DNA of 64,000 nucleotides. It comes from Hydractinia symbiolongicarpus (taxonomy: Eukaryota > Cnidaria > Hydrozoa > Anthoathecata > Hydractiniidae). Below the pieces are notes generated by a model that was not told the DNA's origin, did no database searches, and saw only the letters and a program-made list of their open reading frames with translations. Shown here piece after piece: positions 49,019-62,441 of the stretch. The stretch is from positions 2,046,001-2,110,000 of the forward strand of contig NC_079881.1 in the NCBI RefSeq assembly GCF_029227915.1. Direction: 5' to 3'. The stretch's first letter is position 1, and every line of letters begins with the position of its first letter. The translations under genes were made by a program, and so were the position numbers.

Positions 49019-52000
49019 GTTTCACTGTTAAAAGCGATGCAACCTAGTAATATCCAAATACTATCGCTAAATACATGTGGGGACGAATATGCGGCTCAGG
49101 CGCTGTAACTCAAACGAATTTATACCGCTAGAAATTCAATGAAATGTAGTCTTTGAAACTGTTCCTATTTATTCAGCGCATGCTAACGGCCAGGATTGGT
49201 CCCACAGTAAGAAAAGACTTATGTATCTAAATTTATAAATAAAGCTCTACCACAGAGCTTAATGTAATCGCTGAATCCCAGCCATCACGTCAAATTAAGA
49301 AGAAAGTTATTCCTTGGAGACCAATTGGCTCATCTGTCACATTTATAAGGACATAGTCCAGAGTCAGCTCAATTAATTCCCACAATCACTCGTTTCACTG
49401 TTAAAAGCAATACAACTTAGTAAAATTGGAAGAAAATCACTAAACGCATGTTGGTACGAATATGTGACACAATCGTTGTAACTCAAACGGATTGACACCG
49501 TTAGAAAGTCAACGAAAATTTGTTTTTGAAACTGTTTCTATTTCTTCTGCGCGAACTAATGGCTGGGATTGGTCCCACAATAAAAAATAACTTATTTAAC
49601 TTAATTTTTAAATAAAACGCTACCACAGTGCCCAGTGCAATCGCTGAGTTCCAGCAATCAAGTCAAATTAAGAAGAATGTTACTTCTTGTAGGCAAACTG
49701 GCTCATTTATCACATTTTTAAGGTCAAAGTCCAAAATCATTTCGATTAAGTCCCACAGTCAAACGTTTCACTGTTAAAAACGATGCAACCTAGTACTATC
49801 AGAAAAATATCACTAGATACATGTTCGTACGAATATGTGACGCAACCGTTGTAACTTAAACGGATTGATATGGCCAAGAAGTCGATGAAATGTAGTTTCT
49901 GAGAATGTCTCTATTTCTTCAGCGCGAACTGACGGCTAGGATTGGTCCCACAGTGAAAAATGACTTATTTATCTTAATTTTTAAATAAAGCGCTACCACA
50001 GCGCCCAGTGTAATCGCTGAGTTCCAGCAATCATGTCAAATTAAGAAGAATGTTATTTCTTGTAGTCAAACTGGCTCATTTATCACATTTATAAGGTCAA
50101 AGCCCAAAATCAGTACAATTAAGTCCCACAGTCAAACGTTTCACTGTTAAAAGCGATGCAACCTAGTAATATCCAAATACTATCGCTAAATACATGTGGG
50201 GACGAATATGCGGCTCAAGCGTTGTAACTCAAACGAATTTATACCGCTAGAAATTCAATGAAATGTAGTCTTTGAAACTGTTCCTATTTATTCAGCGCAT
50301 GCTAACGGCCAGGATTGGTCCCACAGTAAGAAAAGACTTATGTATCTAAATTTTTAAATAAAGCTCTACCACAGAGCTTAATGTAATCGCTGAATTCCAG
50401 CCATCACGTCAAATTAAGAAGAAAGTTACTCCTTGGAGACCAATTGGCTCATCTGTCACATTTATAAGGACATAGTCCAGAGTCAGCTCAATTAATTCCC
50501 ACAATCACTCGTTTCACTGTTAAAAGCAATACAACTTAGTAATATTGGAAGAAAATCACTAAACACATGTTGGTACGAATATGTGACACGATCGTTGTAA
50601 CTCAAACGGATTGACACCGTTAGAAAGTCAACGAAAATTTGTTTTTGAAACTGTTTCTATTTCTTCTGCGCGAACTAATGGCTGGGATTGGTCCCACAAT
50701 AAAAAATAACTTATTTAACTTAATTTTGAAATAAAACGCTACCACAGTGCCCAGTGCAATCGCTGAGTTCCAGCAATCAAGTCAAATTAAGAAGAATGTT
50801 ACATCTTGTAGGCAAACTGGCTCATTTATCACATTTTTAAGGTCAAAGTCCAAAATCATTTCGATTAAGTCCCACAGTCAAACGTTTCACTGTTAAAAAC
50901 GATGCAACCTAGTACTATCAGAAAAATATCACTAAATACATGTTCGTACGAATATGTGACGCAACCGTTGTAACTCAAACGGATTAACACCGTTAAAAAG
51001 CCAATGAAATGTAGTTTTTGAAACTGTCTTTATTTCTTCAGCGCGAACTAATGGCTGGGATTGGTCCCACAGTAAAAAATGACTTATTTAACTTAATTTT
51101 TAAATAAAACGCTACCACAGTGACAAGTGCAATCGCTGAGTTCCAGCAATCAAGTCAAATTAAGAAGAATGTTACTTCTTGTAGTCAAACTGGCTCATTT
51201 AACACATTTACAAGGTCAAACTCCAGAATCAGTTCAATTAAGTCCCACAGTCAAACGTTTCACATTTAAAAGCAAAGCAACCTAGTATAATCCGAATACT
51301 ATCGCTAAATACATGTGGGGCGAATATGTGACGCAACTGTTGTAACTCAAACGGATTAACACTGTTAGAAAGTCAATGAAATGTAGTTTTTGAAACTGTC
51401 TCTATTTCTTCAGCGCGAACTAATGGCTGGGATTGCTCCCACAGTGAAAAATGACTTATTTAACTTAATTTTTAAATAAAACGCTACCACAGTGCACAGT
51501 GCAATCGCTGAGTTCCAGCAATCAAGTCAAATTAAGAAGAATGTTACTTCTTGTAGTCAAACTGCCTCATTTATCACATTTACAAGGTCAAACTCCAAAA
51601 TCAGTTCAATTAAGTCCCACAGTCAAACGTTTCACTTTTAAAAGCGATGCAACCTAGTAATATCTGAATACTTACGCTAAATACATGTGGGGCGAATATG
51701 TGACACAACCGTTGTAACTCAAACGGATTGATATGGCCAAGAAGTCGATGAAATGTAGTTTCTGAGAATGTCTCTATTTCTTCAGCGCGAACTAACGGCT
51801 AGGATTGGTCCCACAGTGAAAAATGACTTATTTATCTTAATTTTTAAATAAAGCGCTACCACAGCGCCCAGTGTAATCGCTGAGTTCCAGCAATCATGTC
51901 AAATTAAGAAGAATGTTATTTCTTGTAGTCAAACTGGCTCATTTATCACATTTATAAGGTCAAAGCCCAAAATCAGTTCAATTAAGTCCCACAGTCAAAC

Positions 52001-53493
52001 GTTTCACTGTTAAAAGCGATGCAACCTAGTAATATCCAAATACTATCGCTAAATACATGTGGGGACGAATATGCGGCTCAAGCGTTGTAACTCAAACGAA
52101 TTTATACCGCTAGAAATTCAATGAAATGTAATCTTTGAAACTGTTCCTATTTATTCAGCGCATGCTAACGGCCAGGATTGGTCCCACAGTAAGAAAAGAC
52201 TTATTTATCTAAATTTTTAAATAAAGCTCTACCACAGAGCTTAATGTAATCGCTGAATTCCAGCCATCACGTCAAATTAAGAAGAAAGTTATTCCTTGGA
52301 GACCAATTGGCTCATCTGTCACATTTATAAGTACATAGTCCAGAGTCAGCTCAATTAATTCCCACAACCACTCGTTTCACTGTTAAAAGCAATACAACTT
52401 AGTAAAATTGGAAGAAAATCACTAAACACATGTTGGTACGAATATGTGACACAACCGTTGTAACTCAAACGGATTGACACCGTTAGAAAGTCAACGAAAA
52501 TTTGTTTTTGAAACTGTTTCTATTTCTTCTGCGCGAACTAAAGGCTGGGATTGGTCCCACAATAAAAAATAACTTATAAAACTTAATTTTTAAATAAAAC
52601 GCTACCACAGTGCCCAGTGCAATCGCTGAGTTCTAGCAATCAAGTCAAATTAAGAAGAATGTTACTTCTTGTAGGCAAACTGGCTCATTTATCACATTTT
52701 TTAAGGTCAAAGTCCAAAATCATTTCGATTAAGTCCCACAGTCAAACGTTTCACTGTTAAAAACGATGCAACCTAGTACTATCAGAAAAATATCACTAAA
52801 TACATGTTCGTACGAATATGTGACGCAACCGTTGTAACTTAAACGGATTGATATGGCCAAGAAGTCGATGAAATGTAGTTTCTGAGAATGTCTCTATTTC
52901 TTCAGCGCGAACTGACGGCTAGGATTGGTCCCACAGTGAAAAATGACTTATTTATCTTAATTTTTAAATAAAGCGCTACCACAGCGCCCAGTGTAATCGC
53001 TGAGTTCCAGCAATCATGTCAAATTAAGAAGAATGTTATTTCTTGTAGTCAAACTGGCTCATTTATCACATTTATAAGGTCAAAGCCCAAAATCAGTTCA
53101 ATTAAGTCCCACAGTCAAACGTTTCACTGTTAAAAGCGATGCAACCTAGTAATATCCAAATACTATCGCTAAATACATGTGGGGACGAATATGCGGCTCA
53201 AGCGTTGTAACTCAAACGAATTTATACCGCTAGAAATTCAATGAAATGTAGTCTTTGAAACTGTTCCTATTTATTCAGCGCATGCTAACGGCCAGGATTG
53301 GCCCCACAGTAAGAAAAGACTTATGTATCTAAATTTTTAAATAAAGCTCTACCACAGAGCTTAATGTAATCGCTGAATTCCAGCCATCACGTCAAATTAA
53401 GAAGAAAGTTACTCCTTGGAGACCAATTGGCTCATCTGTCACATTTATAAGGACATAGTCCAGAGTCAGCTCAATTAATTCCCACAATCACTC
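45291..53493. repeat. 22-monomer block (8203 bp), copy 1
   Basis: Monomers start at 45291 b, 45664 E/E', 46037 F, 46408 A, 46781 b, 47154 E chimera, 47527 B/F, 47900 A, 48273 b, 48646 E, 49019 A, 49392 b, 49765 E, 50138 A, 50511 b, 50884 E/F, 51257 G, 51629 D/E, 52001 A, 52374 b, 52748 E and 53121 A. It matches the next block at offset 8203 up to the G monomer at 51257, and at about 8948 from the D/E monomer at 51629 onward. Shared private variants include 'gctcaggcgctg' (49091 and 57294 region), 'agtaatattggaag' (50541 and 58744 region) and 'cacgatcgttg'. Block edges are set to monomer starts and could be off by part of a monomer. Confidence 0.9.
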
Positions 53494-56400
53494 GTTTCAC
53501 TGTTAAAAGCAATACAACTTAGTAAAATTGGAAGAAAATCACTAAACACATGTTGGTACGAATATGTGACACAACCGTTGTAACTCAAACGGATTGACAC
53601 CGTTAGAAAGTCAACGAAAATTTGTTTTTGAAACTGTTTCTATTTCTTCTGCGCGAACTAATGGCTGGGATTGGTCCCACAATAAAAAATAACTTATTTA
53701 ACTTAATTTTTAAATAAAACGCTACCACAGTGCCCAGTGCAATCGCTGAGTTCCAGCATTCAAGTCAAATTAAGAAGAATGTTACTTCTTGTAGCAAACT
53801 GGCTCATTTATCACATTTTTTAAGGTCAAAGTCCAAAATCATTTCGATTAAGTCCCACAGTCAAACGTTTCACTGTTAAAAACGATGCAACCTAGTACTA
53901 TCAGAAAAATATCACTAAATACATGTTCGTACGAATATGTGACGCAACCGTTGTAACTTAAACGGATTGATATGGCCAAGAAGTCGATGAAATGTAGTTT
54001 CTGAGAATGTCTCTATTTCTTCAGCGCGAACTGACGGCTAGGATTGGTCCCACAGTAAAAAAAGACTTATTTATCTAAATTTTTAAATAAAGCACTACCA
54101 CAGAGCCTAGTGTACTCGCTGCATTCCAGCAATCATGTCGAATTAAGAAGAATGGTATTCCTTGGAGACCAATTGGCTCATTTAACACATTTACAAGGTC
54201 ACAGTCCAGAATCAGTTCAATTAAGGTCCACAGTCAATCGTTTCACTGTTAAAAGCGATGCGACTTAGTCACATCGGAAAAATCACTAAATACATGTTGG
54301 TACGAATATGTGACGCAACCGTTGTAACTCAAACGGATTAACACCGTTAAAAAGCCAATGACATGTAGTTTTTGAAACTGTCTTTATTTCTTCAGCGCGA
54401 ACTAATGGCTGGGATTGGTCCCACAGTAAAAAATGACTTATTTAACTTAATTTTTAAATAAAACGCTACCACAGTGACAAGTGCAATCGCTGAGTTCCAG
54501 CAATCAAGTCAAATTAAGAAGAATGTTACTTCTTGTAGTCAAACTGGCTCATTCATCACATTTACAAGGTCAAAGCCCAAAATCAGTTCAATTAAGTCCC
54601 ACAGTCAAACGTTTCACTGTTAAAAGCGATGCAACCTAGTAATATCCAAATACTATCGCTAAATACATGTGGGGACGAATATGCGGCTCAAGCGTTGTAA
54701 CTCAAACGAATTTATACCGCTAGAAATTCAATGAAATGTAGTCTTTGAAACTGTTCCTATTTATTCAGCGCATGCTAACGGCCAGGATTGGTCCCACAGT
54801 AAGAAAAGACTTATGTATCTAAATTTTTAAATAAAGCTCTACCACAGAGCTTAATGTAATCGCTGAATTCCAGCCATCACGTCAAATTAAGAAGAAAGTT
54901 ACTCCTTGGAAACCAATTGGCTCATCTGTCACATTTATAAGGACATAGTCCAGAGTCAGCTCAATTAATTCCCACAATCACTCGTTTCACTGTTAAAAGC
55001 AATACAACTTAGTAAAATTGGAAGAAAATCACTAAACACATGTTGGTACGAATATGTGACACAACCGTTGTAACTCAAACGGATTGACACCGTTAGAAAG
55101 TCAACGAAAATTTGTTTTTGAAACTGTTTCTATTTCTTCTGCGCGAACTAATGGCTGGGATTGGTCCCACAATAAAAAATAACTTATTTAACTTAATTTT
55201 TAAATAAAACGCTACCACAGTGCCCAGTGCAATCGCTGAGTTCCAGCAATCAAGTCAAATTAAGAAGAATGTTACTTCTTGTAGCAAACTGGCTCATTTA
55301 TCACATTTTTTAAGGTCAAAGTCCAAAATCATTTCGATTAAGTCCCACAGTCAAACGTTTCACTGTTAAAAACGATGCAACCTAGTACTATCAGAAAAAT
55401 ATCACTAAATACATGTTCGTACGAATATGTGACGCAACCGTTGTAACTTAAACGGATTGATATGGCCAAGAAGTCGATGAAATGTAGTTTCTGAGAATGT
55501 CTCTATTTCTTCAGCGCGAACTGACGGCTAGGATTGGTCCCACAGTGAAAAATGACTTATTTATCTTAATTTTTAAATAAAGCGCTACCACAGCGCCCAG
55601 TGTAATCGCTGAGTTCCAGCAATCATGTCAAATTAAGAAGAATGTTACTTCTTGTAGCAAACTGGCTCATTTATCACATTTTTTAAGGTCAAAGTCCAAA
55701 ATCATTTCGATTAAGTCCCACAATCACTCGTTTCACTGTTAAAAGCAATACAACTTAGTAAAATTGGAAGAAAATCACTAAATACATGTTGGTACGAATA
55801 TGTGACGCAACCGTTGTAACTCAAACGGATTAACACCGTTAAAAAGCCAATGAAATGTAGTTTTTGAAACTGTCTTTATTTCTTCAGCGCGAACTAATGG
55901 CTGGGATTGGTCCCACAGTAAAAAATGACTTATTTATCTTAATTTTTAAATAAAACGCTACCACAGTGACAAGTGCAATCGCTGAGTTCCAGCAATCAAG
56001 TCAAATTAAGAAGAATGTTACTTCTTGTAGTCAAACTGGCTCATTCATCACATTTACAAGGTCAAAGCCCAAAATCAGTTCAATTAAGTCCCACAGTCAA
56101 ACGTTTCACTGTTAAAAGCGATGCAACCTAGTAATATCCAAATACTATCGCTAAATACATGTGGGGACGAATATGCGGCTCAAGCGTTGTAACTCAAACG
56201 AATTTATACCGCTAGAAATTCAATGAAATGTAGTCTTTGAAACTGTTCCTATTTATTCAGCGCATGCTAACGGCCAGGATTGGTCCCACAGTAAGAAAAG
56301 ACTTATGTATCTAAATTTTTAAATAAAGCTCTACCACAGAGCTTAATGTAATCGCTGAATTCCAGCCATCACGTCAAATTAAGAAGAAAGTTACTCCTTG

Positions 56401-59400
56401 GAAACCAATTGGCTCATCTGTCACATTTATAAGGACATAGTCCAGAGTCAGCTCAATTAATTCCCACAATCACTCGTTTCACTGTTAAAAGCAATACAAC
56501 TTAGTAAAATTGGAAGAAAATCACTAAACACATGTTGGTACGAATATGTGACACAACCGTTGTAACTCAAACGGATTGACACCGTTAGAAAGTCAACGAA
56601 AATTTGTTTTTGAAACTGTTTCTATTTCTTCTGCGCGAACTAATGGCTGGGATTGGTCCCACAATAAAAAATAACTTATTTAACTTAATTTTTAAATAAA
56701 ACGCTACCACAGTGCCCAGTGCAATCGCTGAGTTCCAGCAATCAAGTCAAATTAAGAAGAATGTTACTTCTTGTAGCAAACTGGCTCATTTATCACATTT
56801 TTTAAGGTCAAAGTCCAAAATCATTTCGATTAAGTCCCACAGTCAAACGTTTCACTGTTAAAAACGATGCAACCTAGTACTATCAGAAAAATATCACTAA
56901 ATACATGTTCGTACGAATATGTGACGCAACCGTTGTAACTTAAACGGATTGATATGGCCAAGAAGTCGATGAAATGTAGTTTCTGAGAATGTCTCTATTT
57001 CTTCAGCGCGAACTGACGGCTAGGATTGGTCCCACAGTGAAAAATGACTTATTTATCTTAATTTTTAAATAAAGCGCTACCACAGCGCCCAGTGTAATCG
57101 CTGAGTTCCAGCAATCATGTCAAATTAAGAAGAATGTTATTTCTTGTAGTCAAACTGGCTCATTTATCACATTTATAAGGTCAAAGCCCAAAATCAGTTC
57201 AATTAAGTCCCACAGTCAAACGTTTCACTGTTAAAAGCGATGCAACCTAGTAATATCCAAATACTATCGCTAAATACATGTGGGGACGAATATGCGGCTC
57301 AGGCGCTGTAACTCAAACGAATTTATACCGCTAGAAATTCAATGAAATGTAGTCTTTGAAACTGTTCCTATTTATTCAGCGCATGCTAACGGCCAGGATT
57401 GGTCCCACAGTAAGAAAAGACTTATGTATCTAAATTTTTAAATAAAGCTCTACCACAGAGCTTAATGTAATCGCTGAATCCCAGCCATCACGTCAAATTA
57501 AGAAGAAAGTTATTCCTTGGAGACCAATTGGCTCATCTGTCACATTTATAAGGACATAGTCCAGAGTCAGCTCAATTAATTCCCACAATCACTCGTTTCA
57601 CTGTTAAAAGCAATACAACTTAGTAAAATTGGAAGAAAATCACTAAACGCATGTTGGTACGAATATGTGACACAATCGTTGTAACTCAAACGGATTGACA
57701 CCGTTAGAAAGTCAACGAAAATTTGTTTTTGAAACTGTTTCTATTTCTTCTGCGCGAACTAATGGCTGGGATTGGTCCCACAATAAAAAATAACTTATTT
57801 AACTTAATTTTTAAATAAAACGCTACCACAGTGCCCAGTGCAATCGCTGAGTTCCAGCAATCAAGTCAAATTAAGAAGAATGTTACTTCTTGTAGGCAAA
57901 CTGGCTCATTTATCACATTTTTAAGGTCAAAGTCCAAAATCATTTCGATTAAGTCCCACAGTCAAACGTTTCACTGTTAAAAACGATGCAACCTAGTACT
58001 ATCAGAAAAATATCACTAGATACATGTTCGTACGAATATGTGACGCAACCGTTGTAACTTAAACGGATTGATATGGCCAAGAAGTCGATGAAATGTAGTT
58101 TCTGAGAATGTCTCTATTTCTTCAGCGCGAACTGACGGCTAGGATTGGTCCCACAGTGAAAAATGACTTATTTATCTTAATTTTTAAATAAAGCGCTACC
58201 ACAGCGCCCAGTGTAATCGCTGAGTTCCAGCAATCATGTCAAATTAAGAAGAATGTTATTTCTTGTAGTCAAACTGGCTCATTTATCACATTTATAAGGT
58301 CAAAGCCCAAAATCAGTACAATTAAGTCCCACAGTCAAACGTTTCACTGTTAAAAGCGATGCAACCTAGTAATATCCAAATACTATCGCTAAATACATGT
58401 GGGGACGAATATGCGGCTCAAGCGTTGTAACTCAAACGAATTTATACCGCTAGAAATTCAATGAAATGTAGTCTTTGAAACTGTTCCTATTTATTCAGCG
58501 CATGCTAACGGCCAGGATTGGTCCCACAGTAAGAAAAGACTTATGTATCTAAATTTTTAAATAAAGCTCTACCACAGAGCTTAATGTAATCGCTGAATTC
58601 CAGCCATCACGTCAAATTAAGAAGAAAGTTACTCCTTGGAGACCAATTGGCTCATCTGTCACATTTATAAGGACATAGTCCAGAGTCAGCTCAATTAATT
58701 CCCACAATCACTCGTTTCACTGTTAAAAGCAATACAACTTAGTAATATTGGAAGAAAATCACTAAACACATGTTGGTACGAATATGTGACACGATCGTTG
58801 TAACTCAAACGGATTGACACCGTTAGAAAGTCAACGAAAATTTGTTTTTGAAACTGTTTCTATTTCTTCTGCGCGAACTAATGGCTGGGATTGGTCCCAC
58901 AATAAAAAATAACTTATTTAACTTAATTTTGAAATAAAACGCTACCACAGTGCCCAGTGCAATCGCTGAGTTCCAGCAATCAAGTCAAATTAAGAAGAAT
59001 GTTACATCTTGTAGGCAAACTGGCTCATTTATCACATTTTTAAGGTCAAAGTCCAAAATCATTTCGATTAAGTCCCACAGTCAAACGTTTCACTGTTAAA
59101 AACGATGCAACCTAGTACTATCAGAAAAATATCACTAAATACATGTTCGTACGAATATGTGACGCAACCGTTGTAACTCAAACGGATTAACACCGTTAAA
59201 AAGCCAATGAAATGTAGTTTTTGAAACTGTCTTTATTTCTTCAGCGCGAACTAATGGCTGGGATTGGTCCCACAGTAAAAAATGACTTATTTAACTTAAT
59301 TTTTAAATAAAACGCTACCACAGTGACAAGTGCAATCGCTGAGTTCCAGCAATCAAGTCAAATTAAGAAGAATGTTACTTCTTGTAGTCAAACTGGCTCA

Positions 59401-62400
59401 TTTAACACATTTACAAGGTCAAACTCCAGAATCAGTTCAATTAAGTCCCACAGTCAAACGTTTCACATTTAAAAGCAAAGCAACCTAGTATAATCCGAAT
59501 ACTATCGCTAAATACATGTGGGGCGAATATGTGACGCAACTGTTGTAACTCAAACGGATTAACACTGTTAGAAAGTCAATGAAATGTAGTTTTTGAAACT
59601 GTTTCTATTTCTTCTGCGCGAACTAATGGCTGGGATTGGTCCCACAATAAAAAATAACTTATTTAACTTAATTTTGAAATAAAACGCTACCACAGTGCCC
59701 AGTGCAATCGCTGAGTTCCAGCAATCAAGTCAAATTAAGAAGAATGTTACATCTTGTAGGCAAACTGGCTCATTTATCACATTTTTAAGGTCAAAGTCCA
59801 AAATCATTTCGATTAAGTCCCACAGTCAAACGTTTCACTGTTAAAAACGATGCAACCTAGTACTATCAGAAAAATATCACTAAATACATGTTCGTACGAA
59901 TATGTGACGCAACCGTTGTAACTCAAACGGATTAACACCGTTAAAAAGCCAATGAAATGTAGTTTTTGAAACTGTCTTTATTTCTTCAGCGCGAACTAAT
60001 GGCTGGGATTGGTCCCACAGTAAAAAATGACTTATTTAACTTAATTTTTAAATAAAACGCTACCACAGTGACAAGTGCAATCGCTGAGTTCCAGCAATCA
60101 AGTCAAATTAAGAAGAATGTTACTTCTTGTAGTCAAACTGGCTCATTTAACACATTTACAAGGTCAAACTCCAGAATCAGTTCAATTAAGTCCCACAGTC
60201 AAACGTTTCACATTTAAAAGCAAAGCAACCTAGTATAATCCGAATACTATCGCTAAATACATGTGGGGCGAATATGTGACGCAACTGTTGTAACTCAAAC
60301 GGATTAACACTGTTAGAAAGTCAATGAAATGTAGTTTTTGAAACTGTCTCTATTTCTTCAGCGCGAACTAATGGCTGGGATTGCTCCCACAGTGAAAAAT
60401 GACTTATTTAACTTAATTTTTAAATAAAACGCTACCACAGTGCACAGTGCAATCGCTGAGTTCCAGCAATCAAGTCAAATTAAGAAGAATGTTACTTCTT
60501 GTAGTCAAACTGCCTCATTTATCACATTTACAAGGTCAAACTCCAAAATCAGTTCAATTAAGTCCCACAGTCAAACGTTTCACTTTTAAAAGCGATGCAA
60601 CCTAGTAATATCTGAATACTTACGCTAAATACATGTGGGGCGAATATGTGACACAACCGTTGTAACTCAAACGGATTGATATGGCCAAGAAGTCGATGAA
60701 ATGTAGTTTCTGAGAATGTCTCTATTTCTTCAGCGCGAACTAACGGCTAGGATTGGTCCCACAGTGAAAAATGACTTATTTATCTTAATTTTTAAATAAA
60801 GCGCTACCACAGCGCCCAGTGTAATCGCTGAGTTCCAGCAATCATGTCAAATTAAGAAGAATGTTATTTCTTGTAGTCAAACTGGCTCATTTATCACATT
60901 TATAAGGTCAAAGCCCAAAATCAGTTCAATTAAGTCCCACAGTCAAACGTTTCACTGTTAAAAGCGATGCAACCTAGTAATATCCAAATACTATCGCTAA
61001 ATACATGTGGGGACGAATATGCGGCTCAAGCGTTGTAACTCAAACGAATTTATACCGCTAGAAATTCAATGAAATGTAATCTTTGAAACTGTTCCTATTT
61101 ATTCAGCGCATGCTAACGGCCAGGATTGGTCCCACAGTAAGAAAAGACTTATTTATCTAAATTTTTAAATAAAGCTCTACCACAGAGCTTAATGTAATCG
61201 CTGAATTCCAGCCATCACGTCAAATTAAGAAGAAAGTTATTCCTTGGAGACCAATTGGCTCATCTGTCACATTTATAAGTACATAGTCCAGAGTCAGCTC
61301 AATTAATTCCCACAACCACTCGTTTCACTGTTAAAAGCAATACAACTTAGTAAAATTGGAAGAAAATCACTAAACACATGTTGGTACGAATATGTGACAC
61401 AACCGTTGTAACTCAAACGGATTGACACCGTTAGAAAGTCAACGAAAATTTGTTTTTGAAACTGTTTCTATTTCTTCTGCGCGAACCAAAGGCTGGGATT
61501 GGTCCCACAATAAAAAATAACTTATAAAACTTAATTTTTAAATAAAACGCTACCACAGTGCCCAGTGCAATCGCTGAGTTCTAGCAATCAAGTCAAATTA
61601 AGAAGAATGTTACTTCTTGTAGGCAAACTGGCTCATTTATCACATTTTTTAAGGTCAAAGTCCAAAATCATTTCGATTAAGTCCCACAGTCAAACGTTTC
61701 ACTGTTAAAAACGATGCAACCTAGTACTATCAGAAAAATATCACTAAATACATGTTCGTACGAATATGTGACGCAACCGTTGTAACTTAAACGGATTGAT
61801 ATGGCCAAGAAGTCGATGAAATGTAGTTTCTGAGAATGTCTCTATTTCTTCAGCGCGAACTGACGGCTAGGATTGGTCCCACAGTGAAAAATGACTTATT
61901 TATCTTAATTTTTAAATAAAGCGCTACCACAGCGCCCAGTGTAATCGCTGAGTTCCAGCAATCATGTCAAATTAAGAAGAATGTTATTTCTTGTAGTCAA
62001 ACTGGCTCATTTATCACATTTATAAGGTCAAAGCCCAAAATCAGTTCAATTAAGTCCCACAGTCAAACGTTTCACTGTTAAAAGCGATGCAACCTAGTAA
62101 TATCCAAATACTATCGCTAAATACATGTGGGGACGAATATGCGGCTCAAGCGTTGTAACTCAAACGAATTTATACCGCTAGAAATTCAATGAAATGTAGT
62201 CTTTGAAACTGTTCCTATTTATTCAGCGCATGCTAACGGCCAGGATTGGCCCCACAGTAAGAAAAGACTTATGTATCTAAATTTTTAAATAAAGCTCTAC
62301 CACAGAGCTTAATGTAATCGCTGAATTCCAGCCATCACGTCAAATTAAGAAGAAAGTTACTCCTTGGAGACCAATTGGCTCATCTGTCACATTTATAAGG

Positions 62401-62441
62401 ACATAGTCCAGAGTCAGCTCAATTAATTCCCACAATCACTC
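53494..62441. repeat. 22-monomer block, copy 2, with 2 extra monomers (8948 bp)
   Basis: Monomers start at 53494 b, 53867 E/E', 54240 F, 54611 A, 54984 b, 55357 E chimera, 55730 B/F, 56103 A, 56476 b, 56849 E, 57222 A, 57595 b, 57968 E, 58341 A, 58714 b, 59087 E/F, 59460 G/b, 59832 E/F, 60205 G, 60577 D/E, 60949 A, 61322 b, 61696 E and 62069 A. It directly follows copy 1. Even the unusual 374-bp E monomer (52748 and 61696) and 'ggattggccccac' (53301 and 62249 region) are kept. Few single-base differences are visible, for example 'gcgaaccaaagg' versus 'gcgaactaaagg'. Confidence 0.9.
58870..60350. repeat. Two-monomer tandem duplication inside block copy 2
   Basis: The rare string 'aattttgaaataaaacg' occurs at about 58925 and again at about 59670, 745 bp (two monomers) apart, followed both times by 'gttacatcttgtagg', the E/F monomer and the G monomer with 'cacatttaaaagcaaag'. 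The first block copy has this pair only once, at about 50723-51400. This accounts for the change of offset from 8203 to about 8948. The left seam lies in the monomer at 59460, which starts as G and ends as b. Confidence 0.85.
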
